Source of the DNA: Epiperipatus broadwayi
Lineage: Eukaryota > Onychophora > Udeonychophora > Euonychophora > Peripatidae
Assembly (NCBI GenBank): GCA_028023455.1
Contig: JAQFVV010006232.1
Span: 496,001-560,000, forward strand
Length of the DNA stretch: 64,000 nt
Direction: 5' to 3'
In this document: positions 11,960 to 25,160 of the stretch, piece after piece
Position numbering within the stretch: position 1 is the first letter of the stretch
Layout: the number at the start of each line of letters is the position of its first letter
The notes under the pieces: generated by a model
The model's input: only the letters and a program-made list of their open reading frames with translations
Told to the model about the DNA's origin: nothing
The model's database searches: none
Program-made: the position numbers and the translations under genes

Positions 11960-12300
11960 GCACCAGAATGTATGGGTACTGAACTGAGTTCAGACCTATA
12001 TGACTATATAAGCTAATGAGCTTGGATTGAAAATATTATTGTGTTTTCAATTTTAGTCTCATAGTTTTGTAGTTAAGTAGATAAAAGGTGGCTGCTGGAG
12101 TGTTGCATTAGATCGCAAGATCTAGGTGCAGTGCTCTCAGATCCAAGGCTCCTCACTGACAAAAGCCATAAACTAAAAACTAATCTGGGGATATTGGATG
12201 AGTAGGCACTAGATAGGGATCTTATGCACAAGCCTTTTTGCATCCATTGATTACCCTGGCTTGCACTGAATGGCACTACTGTATGAAGAGTTTTGCTTGT
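11960..12300 (+). repeat. Hammerhead repeat family 2, single copy
   Basis: A plus-strand copy of the unit found in the 36.6-37.8 kb cluster. Shared blocks include ACTGAACTGAGTTCAGACC, ATGACTATATAAGCTAATGA, CTCATAGTTTTGTAG, GTGCTCTCAGATCCAAGG, GGGGATATTGGATGAGTAGG and CATCCATTGAT. It is non-coding. Confidence 0.85.
12141..12199 (+). ncRNA. Hammerhead ribozyme, family 2, decayed core
   Basis: Stem I is perfectly kept: ATCCAA (12141-12146) with TTGGAT (12194-12199) and CCTCA with TGGGG, separated by internal loop GGCT/ATA. The core has decayed: CTGATGA reads CTGACAA, GAAA reads AAAA and GTC reads ATC. It is a dead copy that supports the stem I model of the family. Confidence 0.7.
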
Positions 12301-12510
12301 TTTAATTATCTATATTTGTAAATACAGTGTAAACTTTTGGATCTATTTAAATTTTTAATGTTATCATATTTTTTTTTCCTTTTACAAAATAAATGGTATA
12401 AAATTATTAAATCTGATATAGTCTTTTTGGTTCATTAAATCAATCACTGCATTCATCAATAAAGCCTATGCCTTACATATATTCACATACACATATCACT
12501 TATTTAAATA

Positions 12511-12712
12511 TATTAAATTTATTAAGTGCTAGCAGATGATCTAATAATAATGTGAAAGGCTAAAACCTTCGACAGAAGCACCTTAAAAGTGCTTATGTGA
12601 CAGCCAATCAGATGTAATAATGACTGCACGTGGAACTCTCAATTCAAAAATATAAGCCAGAACCACATCACATTATTATTAGATCATCTGCTAGTGCTTA
12701 ATAAATTTAATA
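12511..12712. mobile_element. MITE with 44-bp terminal inverted repeats
   Basis: 12511-12554 and 12669-12712 are reverse complements with only one or two mismatches (TATTAAATTTATTAAG at the outer end, ATGATCTAATAATAATGTG at the inner end). The 114-bp interior has a small hairpin, AAGCACcttaaaaGTGCTT, and no open frame. A TA target duplication is possible but cannot be separated from the AT-rich flanks. Confidence 0.75.
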
Positions 12713-12965
12713 CATTTACATTTGTTATTATCATTTCATTAGATTTGAAAATGCTTCATTGTAAATCGAAAGATTTCATGTTGTTTATTTATATATAATA
12801 TTTAGTGAATTAAATGTGGTGTTTTAAGCTTCACGCTCTTAATTCAGAATGCTTGAGTCTGACTTATTTATATATAAATTTAAGTAGACAAGAAGGTGGG
12901 TCTCATCTTTTTCGTATGGTTCTTGCTTGTGTTTTTGAATCGAGAGTTCCACGTTATTATCACTC
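12713..12965. repeat. Member of palindromic element family, partial
   Basis: The block CTTCACGCTCTTAATTCAG AATGCTT matches the arm of the 9.5-10.0 kb palindrome (CTTCATGCTCACAAATCA AATGCTTT). ATCGAAAGATTTC near 12766 also matches that element's centre. The complement of 12925-12960 pairs with 12625-12660 inside the adjacent MITE interior (TGGAACTCTC), so the two elements are interleaved. Confidence 0.5.
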
Positions 12966-15900
12966 ATTTGTAATTATATTAGAAAGATGTTAGGTAAATG
13001 CATTTCACTAATGGTAACTTTCATGAAGTAGTCTAATCATAAGTCTGTATTGGTACATCACTGTTAATAAAGTCAAAAGTGAATTCTCCTTGAGTTTGAA
13101 TACTCAGGTATAACAAAACAGAAGAGGGGGTGAGATGTAACTGAACTGACTCAAATTGCATCTAGATTTAATAAGTGAGTATTGAGCTGGTCTATGGGAA
13201 GTGGGTGCAATCATATGTTGTGTATTTCATTGTGTCATCCCCAGCATCCTACCAGAAGACCCTAAGTCAGACCATAGTTTGATGCAACCCTCTCTTCCAA
13301 ATGTCATCATTTTGACCATTACAATATATATATATATTGTATCAACTTGATTATATCTTGAATAGGAATTGTTATAAATAGAAAAAATTACATTTTATAT
13401 GTCACCGATTTTATGAATTGTTGATTATTTTAAAATTGTCAAGTAATATTATATCTAATTTTAAGTTATTAGGGAAAGACACAAAAATGCAGAAATAATA
13501 TTTCACAATTTGTTTTATATTTATTTTTTTTAAAGTAGTTCACATTTTTTTTTAATTTTATCTTTAAAAAAATAATAATTAATAGACTTTATGTCCTATT
13601 TTAAAAGTTACTTATAAAATTAAAGACCTACATTTTGTTTTAAGAATTAAAATAATATTCTATTTACCTACATATTTCAATAACAATAAGTTTTAATAAA
13701 TAAATGATAAATTACATATCACGTGTGTGTTCATTTATGTGCACGTATTAATTTTAAAATTACAAATATTATTAAGGGTAATATTTGCTATTCCAAAATA
13801 TATATTGTTTATAACAGTATTTTAAAAGTAAACAAGAAGTATTTTATATTTTTATTTTAAAGGAAGAAATTTAAAGGTTTTTATTATTTTATTTTTAAAT
13901 ATTTTTCTGTTAAAGTTAATAGAAGACACTCACTTGTGTTCAAATGATTTCAGCAATCACTCATTAAAATTAAAAGTATAAATTCAAAGTGAATTAATAG
14001 CAGTGGTATCTAAGATGACTTCATAAAACTACATCAGTCAACAAAAACATATAAAAAGCCTGTGCAGTCATTTGAGAACTTTTTATTCTTTTCTTCTTCT
14101 TGATCAGCTATATTTTGTAATAGATATTTTTTTTAAAAAGTGCTATATATATATTTTTAAAATGTTTTTAAGCAAAGCAACTCCCAGGACAAACTAAAAA
14201 TCTTTTAAGAAATTTTCAGGTAACAATTGAAGTGGAGTTTTTTTAAGCATTCTGGAAAAATTTTAAATGCTTATTTAAAAATTAAAGTGAATAAATATGT
14301 GTACATCTAGTATATATACTGTATTTATTCAATTATAAAATTACATATATTGATTTGAAGAAATACAGATATCGAATTATAATATTATATATATATAAAT
14401 ACATATGCGTGAATGCCAATAAACAAATTAATAATTTGTCATGGATTGAAAATGATAACATCTCTTTAGATAAAATAATTGTTTTTTTAAAAGAATGGTG
14501 GAAAAGTGACTTATTACATGTTCATATAATGTATTGTATGACAACTAATGGAATAATTAAGTTATAAAATGTTAGTGAAATGTTGATTGTGTAAATCTAT
14601 ATATGTGTCTGTTTACAAGTGCTCATGGATTATTAATGCACCAAGAATAAAATAATAACTATTTCAATAAATGAAATATTTAATAGTTAGAAATGTTAAT
14701 AAAGTTTTACCATGTAAGTTAATATCTCTGTTTATATACGTATTCCAAAGAGCAAATGATTGACAAGGATATATGATAATAATTTTAAATGTAATAATCA
14801 TCATTGTAAAGGAATAATATGCATTAATATCTTACCAGAAATTATTAATAATTAGTTTAATAAATAAATTCGATATTCTAAAAAAAAATGCACTCTTCTT
14901 TTATTGAATTGTTGTATTTCAAATTATTGGATTCTCTTGATGGATTTGGGAACTTAATAAAAAGAAATTTAAAGAGCAGTAAAACTCATTATTCGCATAG
15001 GTTGTATGGTCTATTTATGATTTATTATATGTCATTATTTGATTTTATATACTTATCTATGAATGAATATCTAAATGTGCACTTAATCAAAAGAAAATAT
15101 TAATAGCTCTAAATTTTATATTTAATAAGTGTAATAGATTTCATTTAATAACTTGCTTTGGTTTGCTGGTGAATGTTCAGTAGGTAAACTATAACAAGTT
15201 AGAATTTTCTTCCATATGATTTTATATATTATCTATTTGAAATTAATAGATAAATGAATATTTTCTTCTGATTTGAAAAAAATATTTATATCCAGCATCA
15301 TTTTGATTGTTTAAACAAATACAATATTATATAATATCTCAATTTATTATAACATACTCATTAATTTTTTAATTTTTATTTTATAAATAAAGTATTATTA
15401 TTATTCATTAAATTTGAATTATGAGTCTCATTTAAATTAAAAGAATTATGATATAGCAATTGTAACTTATAGTTTTAGTATAAATGTAAACACATGAGAT
15501 CTGGTTAACAAAATATTGTAAATTTTATTGTTATAATAGAATCCAGTAATGATTAATAAATTCTTGTAATGAAATTTTATATAATCATTAAGTTTAATAT
15601 GATTGTGCATTCATGAATACAATATACATTTATGAATGAATACCAATGTAAATATTAATAATTTTTAAACATTATTCCAATATAGATGTTGGATTATTTT
15701 GTTAATAAAACTTGCTTAACCTTTACTCATTTTATTCCATTACAAATTTAGTGTACTGAAACTAGTATAGCATTAGTAATTTTGGCTAGCCAATTTATAT
15801 TATTTCAATTTTGTATTATACAATTAATACTGTTTAAAATTTTAACTTTACAATTTATAAAAAAATTTAAAGTAAACAGTCCATATAACCAATTTATTCT

Positions 15901-16100
15901 ATTATAGCTCTTAATATTCATTGTGTTAGTATTTCATTATAATAAAAGATTAATTAAATCTTTTTTTATTTTGTACTATTTTAGATTTAGCTTTTCAAAG
16001 ACTTAGGATATTATTAAGACTTAGTATTCTCATATTCTTAATTTATATTGGTATAAATTTGGCATTTAGAATAGGGCATACAAATAGAGTCTTTTTGTTT
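12966..16100. other. AT-rich DNA with no recognised gene
   Basis: Open frames at 14355-14567 and 14888-15103 are AT-rich and carry no recognisable motif. About 13080-13330 is more complex and contains GAGTTTGAATACTC, a weak B-box-like match, but no cloverleaf is evident. No RNA gene could be supported. Confidence 0.45.
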
Positions 16101-16430
16101 TTCTCTTGCCTCATTTTTATACAGTTACAGATTTTGGCATTCTCAATTTGGGCTTAAAGCATCTCTTCCTCTTGTTCATTTTATACCATTACAATATATA
16201 TGCACAGAGAGTGCCAAAATTGTATAATGAAAACAAAAATGAATATAAGTCATTTTTGAATTCTGCAATTACAAGAGATACTCAAAGTACTTATAATGTA
16301 TGTCCAGGTATTATTTCTAGTTATAGAAAACTTTTGCTTGAGAAATGTTGACCAAAGTGTTCTATTGTTGTGCCATGCATGCTATTCAATTTCTTCTTGA
16401 AGTTTTACTAGTGTAGCTAGTTTTTTATGA
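16101..16430. other. Short inverted repeat and unassigned open frame
   Basis: ACAGATTTTGGCATTCTC at about 16127 is matched in inverted orientation by GAGAGTGCCAAAATTGT at about 16207, giving a small foldback. An 81-codon plus-strand frame (16106-16351) overlaps it but resembles no family I know. It lies just beyond the mariner-like relic and may belong to that element's end. Confidence 0.3.
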
Positions 16431-17150
16431 AATACTATCTTCTTAGAAGTTCTCCAGGTAAAAATCAAGGAATGCTAAGGCAGGAGAGGGTGGAGTCAAT
16501 CCATTTTACAGGAAAATTCTCTTCAAGGTTATAATCTCATCACTCAGTGGAAGTGTGATAGAAGTGAAATCAATCATTTCTATAAGGCATACAAATTGCA
16601 AATAAAGTGAATGTGCATAATATATAAAGATATACTTAATTAGTAACAGTATCTTCAAAAAATGGTCCAATTAGACCATTAGATAATAGTCTATCCCCAA
16701 TATTGAGGGTAAATAAATTGACTTATTTTTCTACACAAAGAAGTAGATTTTCTAGAATCCAATAAATACAATTATGTTAATCATTCCATTCAATTTAAAC
16801 TGTGTTTCATTAGACGAATTCTTTTTCTACAAACTCTGTATCCTCTTGTATCATGTTATAGAACCACTCATAATACAGCATTCTTTGATCAGGGTCATCT
16901 TTATTCAATATAGGTAATAATTTTGAGATGAAAATTTTCCATTTTTCTGTTTTAAGAATATTTTATATGCTTCTAATTCCTGTTTCATGTACACATTGTT
17001 TGGTAGATTTCTGTTGCATGTAAACTTCCAACAGCACAACAGAGGAAGCATGACATGCTGCTGTGCAAGGCCTTTTGGATAATCACTTTTGCCTATCACA
17101 TACATTGCCATGCATTTCAAACTTAACAAGAATGCATGCAATGTTTAGGT
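16430..17150 (-). pseudogene. Mariner-like (DDE_3) transposase relic
   Basis: Read on the minus strand, with several stops and frame changes, the segments follow the order of a mariner-type transposase of the kind common in arthropods and molluscs. The stretch NKDDPDQRMLYYEWFYNMI is about where this family has PDRRMxFCEWF. It is followed by EDTEFVEK, FKLNG, and a GLIGPFF-like block near 16665. DTVTN and an ENFP-W block near 16500-16515 follow. The first catalytic DE of the SDEA motif has changed to NE, and the terminal DDE residues are not readable. The helix-turn-helix end is incomplete. It is non-functional. The family call rests on motif order by eye. Confidence 0.6.
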
Positions 17151-17433
17151 ATGTTGGGGGTTTTGTTGCATACTTACACCTCCATGTCATCACTTTCCCA
17201 CAATATTTCAAAATTTCAAATACCACTTTAAAATAATCTTGCATTCCTCAAATGACAGCTATGTATCTGCCATTTTTTGACTGCCCTGCCTGACACCCAT
17301 GATGCCATATTGATTTGATTAACACTCTCTTTTAATACATTGCTATCATAATTTGATTCATCTTTGAAAAGTAATATATGGACAATATCTCTTAAAATAT
17401 GTCTACATTTTTGGCACCCCCAATATATATATA
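17151..17433. other. Unassigned sequence upstream of possible LTR
   Basis: A 128-codon minus-strand open frame (17228-17614) spans this area. It contains MASWVSGRAVKKWQ, which I cannot assign. It continues into the TA run and the putative LTR start, so it is probably chance or an old transposon. Confidence 0.25.
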
Positions 17434-20007
17434 TGTTGTACCGAGGTACATCATGACCGAATGTTTTAGTATTTTTAGGAGCAAAAATATTTAAGAAATT
17501 TTGTTTTAAAAAATCAAAGTAAAATAAAAGTTTAAAAAATTTAAAACAAAAGATTAGGATAGGGGGATTATTGTTAAAGAAAGGAAATAAACGATTGTAA
17601 AAGGAGGGTAACATTTTAGAAATAAAAGAAAAAAAGAAGGAATTGAAATAAAAAATTGATTTAATATTGCTTTTTTAATAAAAAATAATATTAAAAAAGA
17701 GAGGGAGTTCGTTTTGTTTTATAATAAAAGGATTGAATGTGTGCATGTATAAATAGATTTTGAATAAAGGAAAAGAATTTTAACCCTTTTCCCGCGTCCG
17801 ACGAGGCTCCTCGTCGACATCTGAAATCACTCTAACTCAGCCCGTTTCATACGAAAAAATTCGTTAAATATGTATTGAATTCGTTTTTAAAAGTTCTGTA
17901 TGATGGTGACATCTTCTGATTTATTTTAGAAGTAAAAAATAGAAAAAAAACGCATTTAAACCTAAACAAAGAAGGAACATTATTTGTGATTGGTTCTTAG
18001 CATGCTCTCAGCCGAAAAAGACATTCTGATTGGCTGGAAAGAACAAAGAAACTGCCTGATCAAAGAAAATAAAGAAAAACGCTGAGATTTTCATTTCGAA
18101 TACGATTTAAATTATTATTAAATAATATTTATGGAAATTAAACATAATTTTCAGAGAGAATAATAAAAAAACAAAATTATTTTCGAAAAATATTGAAGAT
18201 TTTAGTACAAATATTGAAGTTGTAATAAAAAGAAATATTTACTTTTCTATAACGTAAAAGTCGATCTTTTTGTTTACATTATAACTTTTACGTTGCCGAT
18301 ATTGAATATCTTAGAATAAATAAATAGCAATTTATTTTTGAAAGAACTTTCGTTGTCTTCACAACCTTAAAAATTAATTATATACTTTTTATAAACGTAT
18401 CTGAGTTGAATTTAATATTATAGGCGAATATGTTTTAACAATAGGCTTTGTCTTCAGTTTGTGAGTTGGCCAATTAAAAGATTTGATTTTTATCTGATAC
18501 AACCAATGATAAAATTAGCGGTTTAAGGGTTAAAGGACAATGGAGAGCTAATGTAATAAAACAAAAGGTATCTAATTAAATGGCTAAGAAATTAACAAAG
18601 AAACTAAAAATTAATCTTCACTTAAACCAACAACCAATGGAAAGGATCAGAGACTTTAAATAAAAGAAACAGAAGTCCAATTGGAGCGAAATCAAATGTA
18701 TGATAGATCTGCAAGATAAGAAAACCGGGTATAAAAGAAGCGAACTTTGTATTGTTAAATTAATCAAAGAAAATTCAATCAAAAAAAATTTATTCAAAGA
18801 AAATTTCATTAAAAAAAAATTATTATTCAAAATCAAAAATTATTAATAAAAAAAAATTAGAATCAGAGAATCAAAAGAAAATTGCAGAAGCTACTATTCG
18901 AATAAAATGATGCATTGCTGAACCCAATGTATCATGCAGCTGGCCATAGCCTTCTCTGCAGCACCAACAGCAGACAGTTTCAAGGACAAACCATATTCGG
19001 ATGAAGTTTAAGGAACAGCGGGTATCCATGCCGAGATCCATGAGTGTCATATAACATCACAAATTAAGGAAGGACTACGAGGAGTTAGTGCTATCTGGTT
19101 GGAACCAATGTTCTACAGAAGCTACATTTTGTCATATTCACATCAAGTCAAATCCTAAGTAACATTTCATTTTTTTTATACTCCAATTCGTGATCTTTAA
19201 GCCATGAAAGATAAGTAAATAAAAAACTTTTAACTTTTATGAACTAGTATCTTCAGGGTATCAATTATATTGGCTCCATTGTCCAACTTTTATTCAGAAT
19301 TATTAATTGTGTGTATGTGTGAATTTTAATTAAATATGTTTTGTATTTTTTATTTTATTTCAAATGTATTAAAATATTTATTCAAATGAAAAGAGTGTGC
19401 ATGGTTGTATTATGAGACAAAGTGATTATTTTAAGAAAAAAGAGCGAGATTTAAACTGTTGTTGAAATATTTATGTTAATAGAACGAATGTACAAATTTA
19501 TTATGAGGTAATATGTTTAATTTACAGAAATAGAGTGGGGGTTGAAACATATAATTGTTATTGAAAAATAATTTAAGTTGAAACTAAAAGAGTAGGGAAT
19601 ATCTTTTGAAATAAGAATTTTTTGAATGACGCCAAAGTTTTATCGTGTGGTAAATAATTTTTTTATTATTAAGAAATAGAATTTTAGAGTGGGTGGAGAT
19701 TTTAAGACAGCTACAATTCGATGAGCTAGCTGGGATTTCAAGTACTAGATTCGTTACTGGTTAATTACTTCATGATTAACTGATGCCTAAAGGGATCTCC
19801 TTAAAATAAATAGTGTTTGGTTGGCCAGTGTTTTAATTTAGTAGCTGAGTGTTTATATTATTGGTAGCTTGCTGCCAAGGATGTTGCTTACTCCACCTGA
19901 GGGACTAGAAACCTTCAGAGATAGGATAGTTTGTTAATGAGGGAAGAGCAAAAATATATTTCTATTATTACTATTACTATAAAAAAAAAGGTGGGTGGTT
20001 CAATACA
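17434..20007. mobile_element. Possible solo LTR interrupted by a MITE
   Basis: The interval starts TGTTGTACC and ends GGTTCAATACA, that is TG...CA, and sits in TA-rich flanks that could hold a short target duplication. It has an internal complex region (about 18890-19160) and no internal coding domains. The piggyBac-type MITE is nested inside. No second LTR was found, and TG...CA ends are common by chance, so this is tentative. Confidence 0.25.
17784..18529. mobile_element. piggyBac-type MITE with TTAA target sites
   Basis: The element starts CCCTTTTCCCGCGTCCGACG straight after TTAA (17780-17783) and ends TTTAAGGG straight before TTAA (18530-18533). CCCTT/AAGGG ends with a duplicated TTAA are the signature of piggyBac elements. 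Near the left end a perfect 8-bp hairpin, CGACGAGG-CT-CCTCGTCG, lies at 17799-17816. There is no transposase frame in the 746 bp, so it depended on a transposase elsewhere. The element is less AT-rich at its left end than its neighbourhood. Confidence 0.8.
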
Positions 20008-20444
20008 TATATATCATCGAATATAGCACTGTATATAATAAAATAAGTTAACCTTATAAAATTTAGTATATCAATATTATAAGTATTTTATAAAATATTT
20101 CATATCCATGAGTATCTGCTATTTAGTACATTAGTCATATAATAAGCTAATGATAGTTTAATATTTTTATATGTGTTTGCATATGTATAACTACAAAAAA
20201 TAACACAACTTTAATATAAACAAAGTTAGATAATAAAAGCCAAATATCAAACTAAGCCAAGGAATCTTTCAGTTACATGACTAGCCTCCTTTTTCATAAA
20301 TATTGATCACTCTTCCAGAAGTGCAAAAAGTTTGAAATACTTGGATCCAGTTAAAACTTTTACAAATATTCTTAGCTGATTTAATGTATTATACTTTTAT
20401 GCCAAAACATTTTTGGTTATCCAAACTGCACCACATTACCTAGA
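20008..20444. other. AT-rich spacer
   Basis: No gene or repeat was recognised between the possible LTR and the hAT element. Confidence 0.4.
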
Positions 20445-23037
20445 CAGCATTTCCTAAATTTTTCATATGATGAAATATTTCACAAATCCTGAAATTTTAA
20501 CAGAAAACCTTGGATATTTTATGGGATAGGTAGTTAATAATAAATAAAGCAAGTAAATATGAGAGTTAACAAAACAAATATTAGCAAATTTGACTCATGT
20601 AAAACAAACACATGAGAATGGTAAAATAATCTAGTGTATAAACAGCAAAATTGGGTTCTTTGAAGTTTTTGGGTCTTTGAATTACAAATTCTTTTGATAT
20701 TAGGTACAACATTAGGAAGCTAAATTCTCATATCCAGGATAACATCAAATCTATTTTTGTACTTTTGTTTGGTTGCAAGTATAATATAAAAATGCTGTCC
20801 CATATAAATATGTCATTATAAAAAGGAGCAAAGTACCAATAATTCGTTTTGATACATTGGGCTATTCTTTTGTTAAATTTGTCCAGAAATTATGTAATGG
20901 TAGTTTCTTATATCTTTGTTTTAAATCAGAATCATAAATTAAATCAATAAGATTTTTTTAATTATTTCCATTGAAGCCTGTTGGTTTAACTACCATGATA
21001 AATGGATTCTGAACCCAGAAATATCATCACTGATCTTTGAAAAATATTACAAAAGGGTTGATTGCAAGTCATACAATTGTTCTAAAATTATGTTGAAAAT
21101 TTATAATCTACTTTAGAATTTATTTCACTTAAAAATTCATGCAAGGTGGGGAAACAATCTAAATTATTCTGTTTAACTGTGGAAATTCAGAATTATAACT
21201 TCCTGATAAAAGACACAATTTTATTTCTTGTATTAATAATTGTAAATTTTTTTCCTTGTAATGTTAAGTTAATTTCATTGTACTTAATAAAATAACTGTC
21301 AAATATGGAACATTCATTGACATTGATGGATTTCTTAAAAATTCAATGAAATTTTATCCTAAATTATTTAACTATGAAATTCAAAAATCTCAATAGTGTT
21401 TTCCTCTGAATAACCATTTCACTTCAGTATGTAATTAAAGTGTAATATGTTCACTACCCAATTTATTATATAAAAATTTTAAATAAATTGGATTGAAATG
21501 GTCAAGATTTTTACATAGTTAATTGATTATGTTTACAACTTCATCAAAAATAGTTTTTAAACATGTTAATTTTGTTTTGTTATTAGTGCTCCCTTTCATC
21601 TTTTTTATCATTTCTTGAACACTGTCTGTATAAATATCAATACACTTATTCCAAATGATTCTTGTTTTGTGATGTAATTAATACAGTTAAATATATATTC
21701 TCTGCTGGTAATTTTTTCTTGTAGATATTTGCACATAAATAAATTTTCTTCAATACTATTATTAAATATATAATAAACAAACACTAGCAATACAACAAAC
21801 CCTGCAATATCTGTAGACATCCATTTGAAATACATATTTACTACAAAGACTAAGTAGATGAATTCACTCTTATTCTAAGTTAATAGACAGATCTTTGATG
21901 CAGCATGAAACAGTCAGTATTTGGCAGACTTTTTATTTAATATGCATGATTGTTTCACAAAAGGCTTAATGAGTGTCTTTCTATCACTAAGAGCAATGCT
22001 GTAATAAAAAGATGACTCTGTTCCATTTTAATTTTTAAAAATTCAATTTTCTAGTGAATCACATGTGTTTTATATATATATATATTTTCCTTTGTAATGG
22101 GTATTTTTTTTTTAAGTTCTTATGGAATTTAGCTGGAGCTAATGAAATGTCTGCTAATATTTTATTACATAAACACAATGCATCAGGAGAATAAGTATTG
22201 CCAAAACATGTAAATCCCCAATTTAAATAACTTTCATCATATTTCCTTTTTAGATAGGCTCTTAAATGATTTGTTTTTTAATATTAAATTTTGAAGAAAC
22301 CATAGTTTCTTCTTCAATCATAAATGTGTCAGAAGAAGTATTATTTCCCCCTTGTTCTTCTTTTTAACCAAACGCTCATGGGCAATTTTCAAATAATATT
22401 TAAATTCTAATATTAGTCTGATATAAACAAAAAACGTCGCTATAAAAAGGTTTGAAACAATGCAAAAGTAAATATGAAAGACAATTACTAAATTTAAGCA
22501 GAAGTAATTGAAATAAAAGTGATTTAATAAAATGTTTAGTAACAAAAATTCAAGGTAAATAAGATTGTAATATATAAAATCAAATGTAAAAGAGTTGAAA
22601 GCTGTAATATCAAATAAATAATATAATTATAATAAGAAATAATTTAAAACTATTATAAAAAAATGTTAAATATGGTACTAAAAATATTCAGCCACAAAAT
22701 TTATATGAGTCAAACTCCCAAGTCTATTACAATAAAACAGTCAAATATACTAATAAAATCTTATAATAATTATAATAATAAATTTACATACTTAAGCAAA
22801 ATAATACAGTGATGGAATTTAATTAAAAGGATTGTTGATATCTACTTACTTTAAAATTGCTAATAATTGTTGATGTCACAATCAGGAGAGTGCTTTAATG
22901 TATTCAAATATATATCACTGTAGTATAACAGTTAAAATCATACAATGCTTATATTAATTTTCATAATTTTACATGGAACACTCATTGGTTTTTCATGAAA
23001 CACTGATGTTCCATGGAACATAGTTTGGGAAATGCTG
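20445..23037 (-). mobile_element. hAT element (Buster-like), decayed
   Basis: The left end CAGCATTTCCTAAA at 20445 is matched by the complement of the right end at 23024-23037, CAGCATTTCCCAAA. The adjoining bases ACCTAGA and ATCTAGG are similar to each other and centred on TA, in keeping with an eroded 8-bp hAT duplication of the Buster type (nnnTAnnn). The transposase relic inside reads on the minus strand. Simple TA and T runs show further decay. Confidence 0.65.
20640..22330 (-). pseudogene. ZBED5/SCAND3-like hAT transposase pseudogene
   Basis: On the minus strand the N-terminal part near 22275-22145 reads KRKYDESYLNWGFTC, then a CLCNKILAD segment. This matches the start of ZBED5/SCAND3-like transposases, where the zinc-binding CxxC lies. 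Further on, a block near 21000-20830 reads WVQNPF, then IDLIYDSDLKQRYK, LHNFW and a LTKE-PNVSKR segment, the well-conserved C-terminal region before the dimerisation domain. A YLYGTAF-like remnant stands where the family has YLCExxFS. Stops and frameshifts occur throughout and the catalytic acidic residues cannot be read. Family members are normally about 600 residues; here only islands remain. Confidence 0.7.
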
Positions 23038-24339
23038 ATCTAGGCAGTACAAGGTAGAAAATAAAATTTTAACTCACTCTATAAAAAATCTATTCACACA
23101 GATAAACTTCTAATTAGATAAACAAAATAAAATACTGCTTTATCATAAAGAAATCTAAAATATAAGCAATTGCTGAGTACAAGAATTAAAATCTCTCAAT
23201 CTTATACGAAATGTATTTCATGACCATTGCCTATTCCTCAGATCGTATTTGGAAGATATTTAAATTCGAATTCAGCTAAGACATTTAATAAAAATTATTA
23301 TGGGTTTAACTATGGATATGAATACAAAAAGTATTAGTCAGATTTTTACATTAAGATTCTAGCACTTCATTCAAAAAATAGTCACCAACCATATCTTAGG
23401 GCTATCATAGATTTAAAGGTTTTAATGGTTTGATGGATCATTGATTTATAGTCTGTTTTCTTGATTAATAAAGCTTAGTATTTGATTTTATTTTTTGTTG
23501 TATATAAATATGTGTTCAATGTGCACATTATTTTAAAATAAAACTTTATATTATTTATTATTATTAAAAAAAACAAAGAAAATCCAAAAATATATATTAT
23601 TCCGATATTTTATTACATTTTATAAAATCATGTTGAGTAATAAACTAAAATTGTATTATAGTAATTTAATTTGGGCCAGAATATAGAAAAGTTTTATATT
23701 TAAAATAAGATAATAAAAAAAATGTTTTTTTTTTTTTTAAAAAAAAAGGTAATCGAATGAGTTGGGAATTGTGGCGATTACTGAATTTTCATACTGCATT
23801 ATTTATCAAAAATAAAAAAATAAAATCTTATTATAAAAAATACATGTGCAGTTTTAAATAAATTTCCAGGTTAAAGATAATAATAATAATAAAAATAAAA
23901 TTACTACTAAAGTGTTAAAAAAATTTAATTTAATATTTAATATTTGAAAACATATTGAAGAAAATTTATGAATATTGTTTCACAGGAATTTATCCTTTTT
24001 CAACTTTTTTTTTGTTTTATAAAAACTTATTTCAAATCGATTAGATTAACTATTTTTTCAAATGTATTCAAATAAATATATATATATCAAAACCATAAGA
24101 AATATAGTACGACAAACATGTAAAGAATTGACGTTAAAAACAGGACAAATTTGTAATGTCCAATTCATATGTCGTTGTCATTGCAGCAATTTTACGATGG
24201 ACATAGATAAACTGTTTATCAATATGCATCAGCTAATTTGTGAGTTTATTAGTTTGTTTATATATAATCTGTGGATGAATAATCTTATTTTTAAATGCTT
24301 ATAATCATGACAATCAACCTTATGGTCAAATGGATATAC
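23038..24339. other. AT-rich DNA with no recognised feature
   Basis: A T/A homopolymer pair lies at about 23722-23748. The 80-codon frame at 24062-24304 has the string TCKELTLKTGQICNVQF but matches no family I recognise. Confidence 0.45.
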
Positions 24340-24918
24340 AGCCATCAGCCAAGGCAGCAGTTAGTGATCAAAGGCAGAAGTTGCTAAACATCTACTGATT
24401 GTGAATTCAGGCTTATTTGATAGTGACCTTTCATTTAGATATTTACAACTACAAATTATTTTTATGTGAAATAATATCACTAAATTGGGGATAGACTGAT
24501 TAGTATTTAATGGAATATTATTGTATTGTGAAACTAGAAGAAGTGAAAAACAATTTATTTAAAAAGTAAATGTGCATAAATATTGAAATTCACAAATGGA
24601 GTAGAATTCATTATAAATAAAAAATGAAAAAAACAGTATGGAATTTGATGATATATCAGACAGAGTAAAAAGATTAATTATTCAACTTAATAGATCTGCA
24701 GATAATTCATGTTCATGCCTCAACAAGATTTTATTGCTAATGATATAATTGATTATTTCAGAGTTATATAAAATGCTTTTGATCATACTAAATAATATTT
24801 TAAAATTGTCATAGGAGACTTCAATACAGCATTGATATCTAAAATATAAAATTATTGTAGGTTATATGGTTATGGTGTTAGAAAGAAGATAGTTAAAAAA
24901 AAGTGAGAGAGGATACAG

Positions 24919-25027
24919 ATTTTTTTTTTCTCATATGTCAACCCGTCGGCCGGGCACAAACCCGGGACAACTGCTTTACAACTGCTTGGAAAGCAGCTGC
25001 GCTACCTCTTGGCCACCAATGCTTGAA
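24919..25027 (-). repeat. tRNA-derived SINE A, copy 1
   Basis: On the minus strand a tRNA-like head (GGTGGCCAAGAGGTAGCGC as A box, CCCGGGTTTGTGCCCGG as T-arm with B box) is followed by GCCGAC and a poly-A tail (T run at 24920-24929). It is inserted in the endonuclease part of LINE copy 2. It is far richer in G and C than its surroundings, typical of a young SINE head. Confidence 0.8.
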
Positions 25028-25063
25028 TTGTGAAATTTGCAAAACAAAAAAACTCTATATTAT

Positions 25064-25160
25064 TATTATTATTTTTCATGAGTCAAAGCATCAGCCATGG
25101 AGCGCACTTGGGACAACTGCTTATAAGGGAGCTGTGCTAACCACTCAGCCACCAACACTT
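25064..25160 (-). repeat. tRNA-derived SINE A, copy 2
   Basis: A minus-strand relative of copy 1: GGTGGCTGAGTGGTTAGC as A box, CAGTTGTCCCAAGTGCGCTC in the T-arm region, then GCTGATGCTTTGACTCATG and an A-rich (AAT)n tail. It lies just beside copy 1 in the same LINE, so two insertions or a tandem insertion are possible. Confidence 0.75.
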
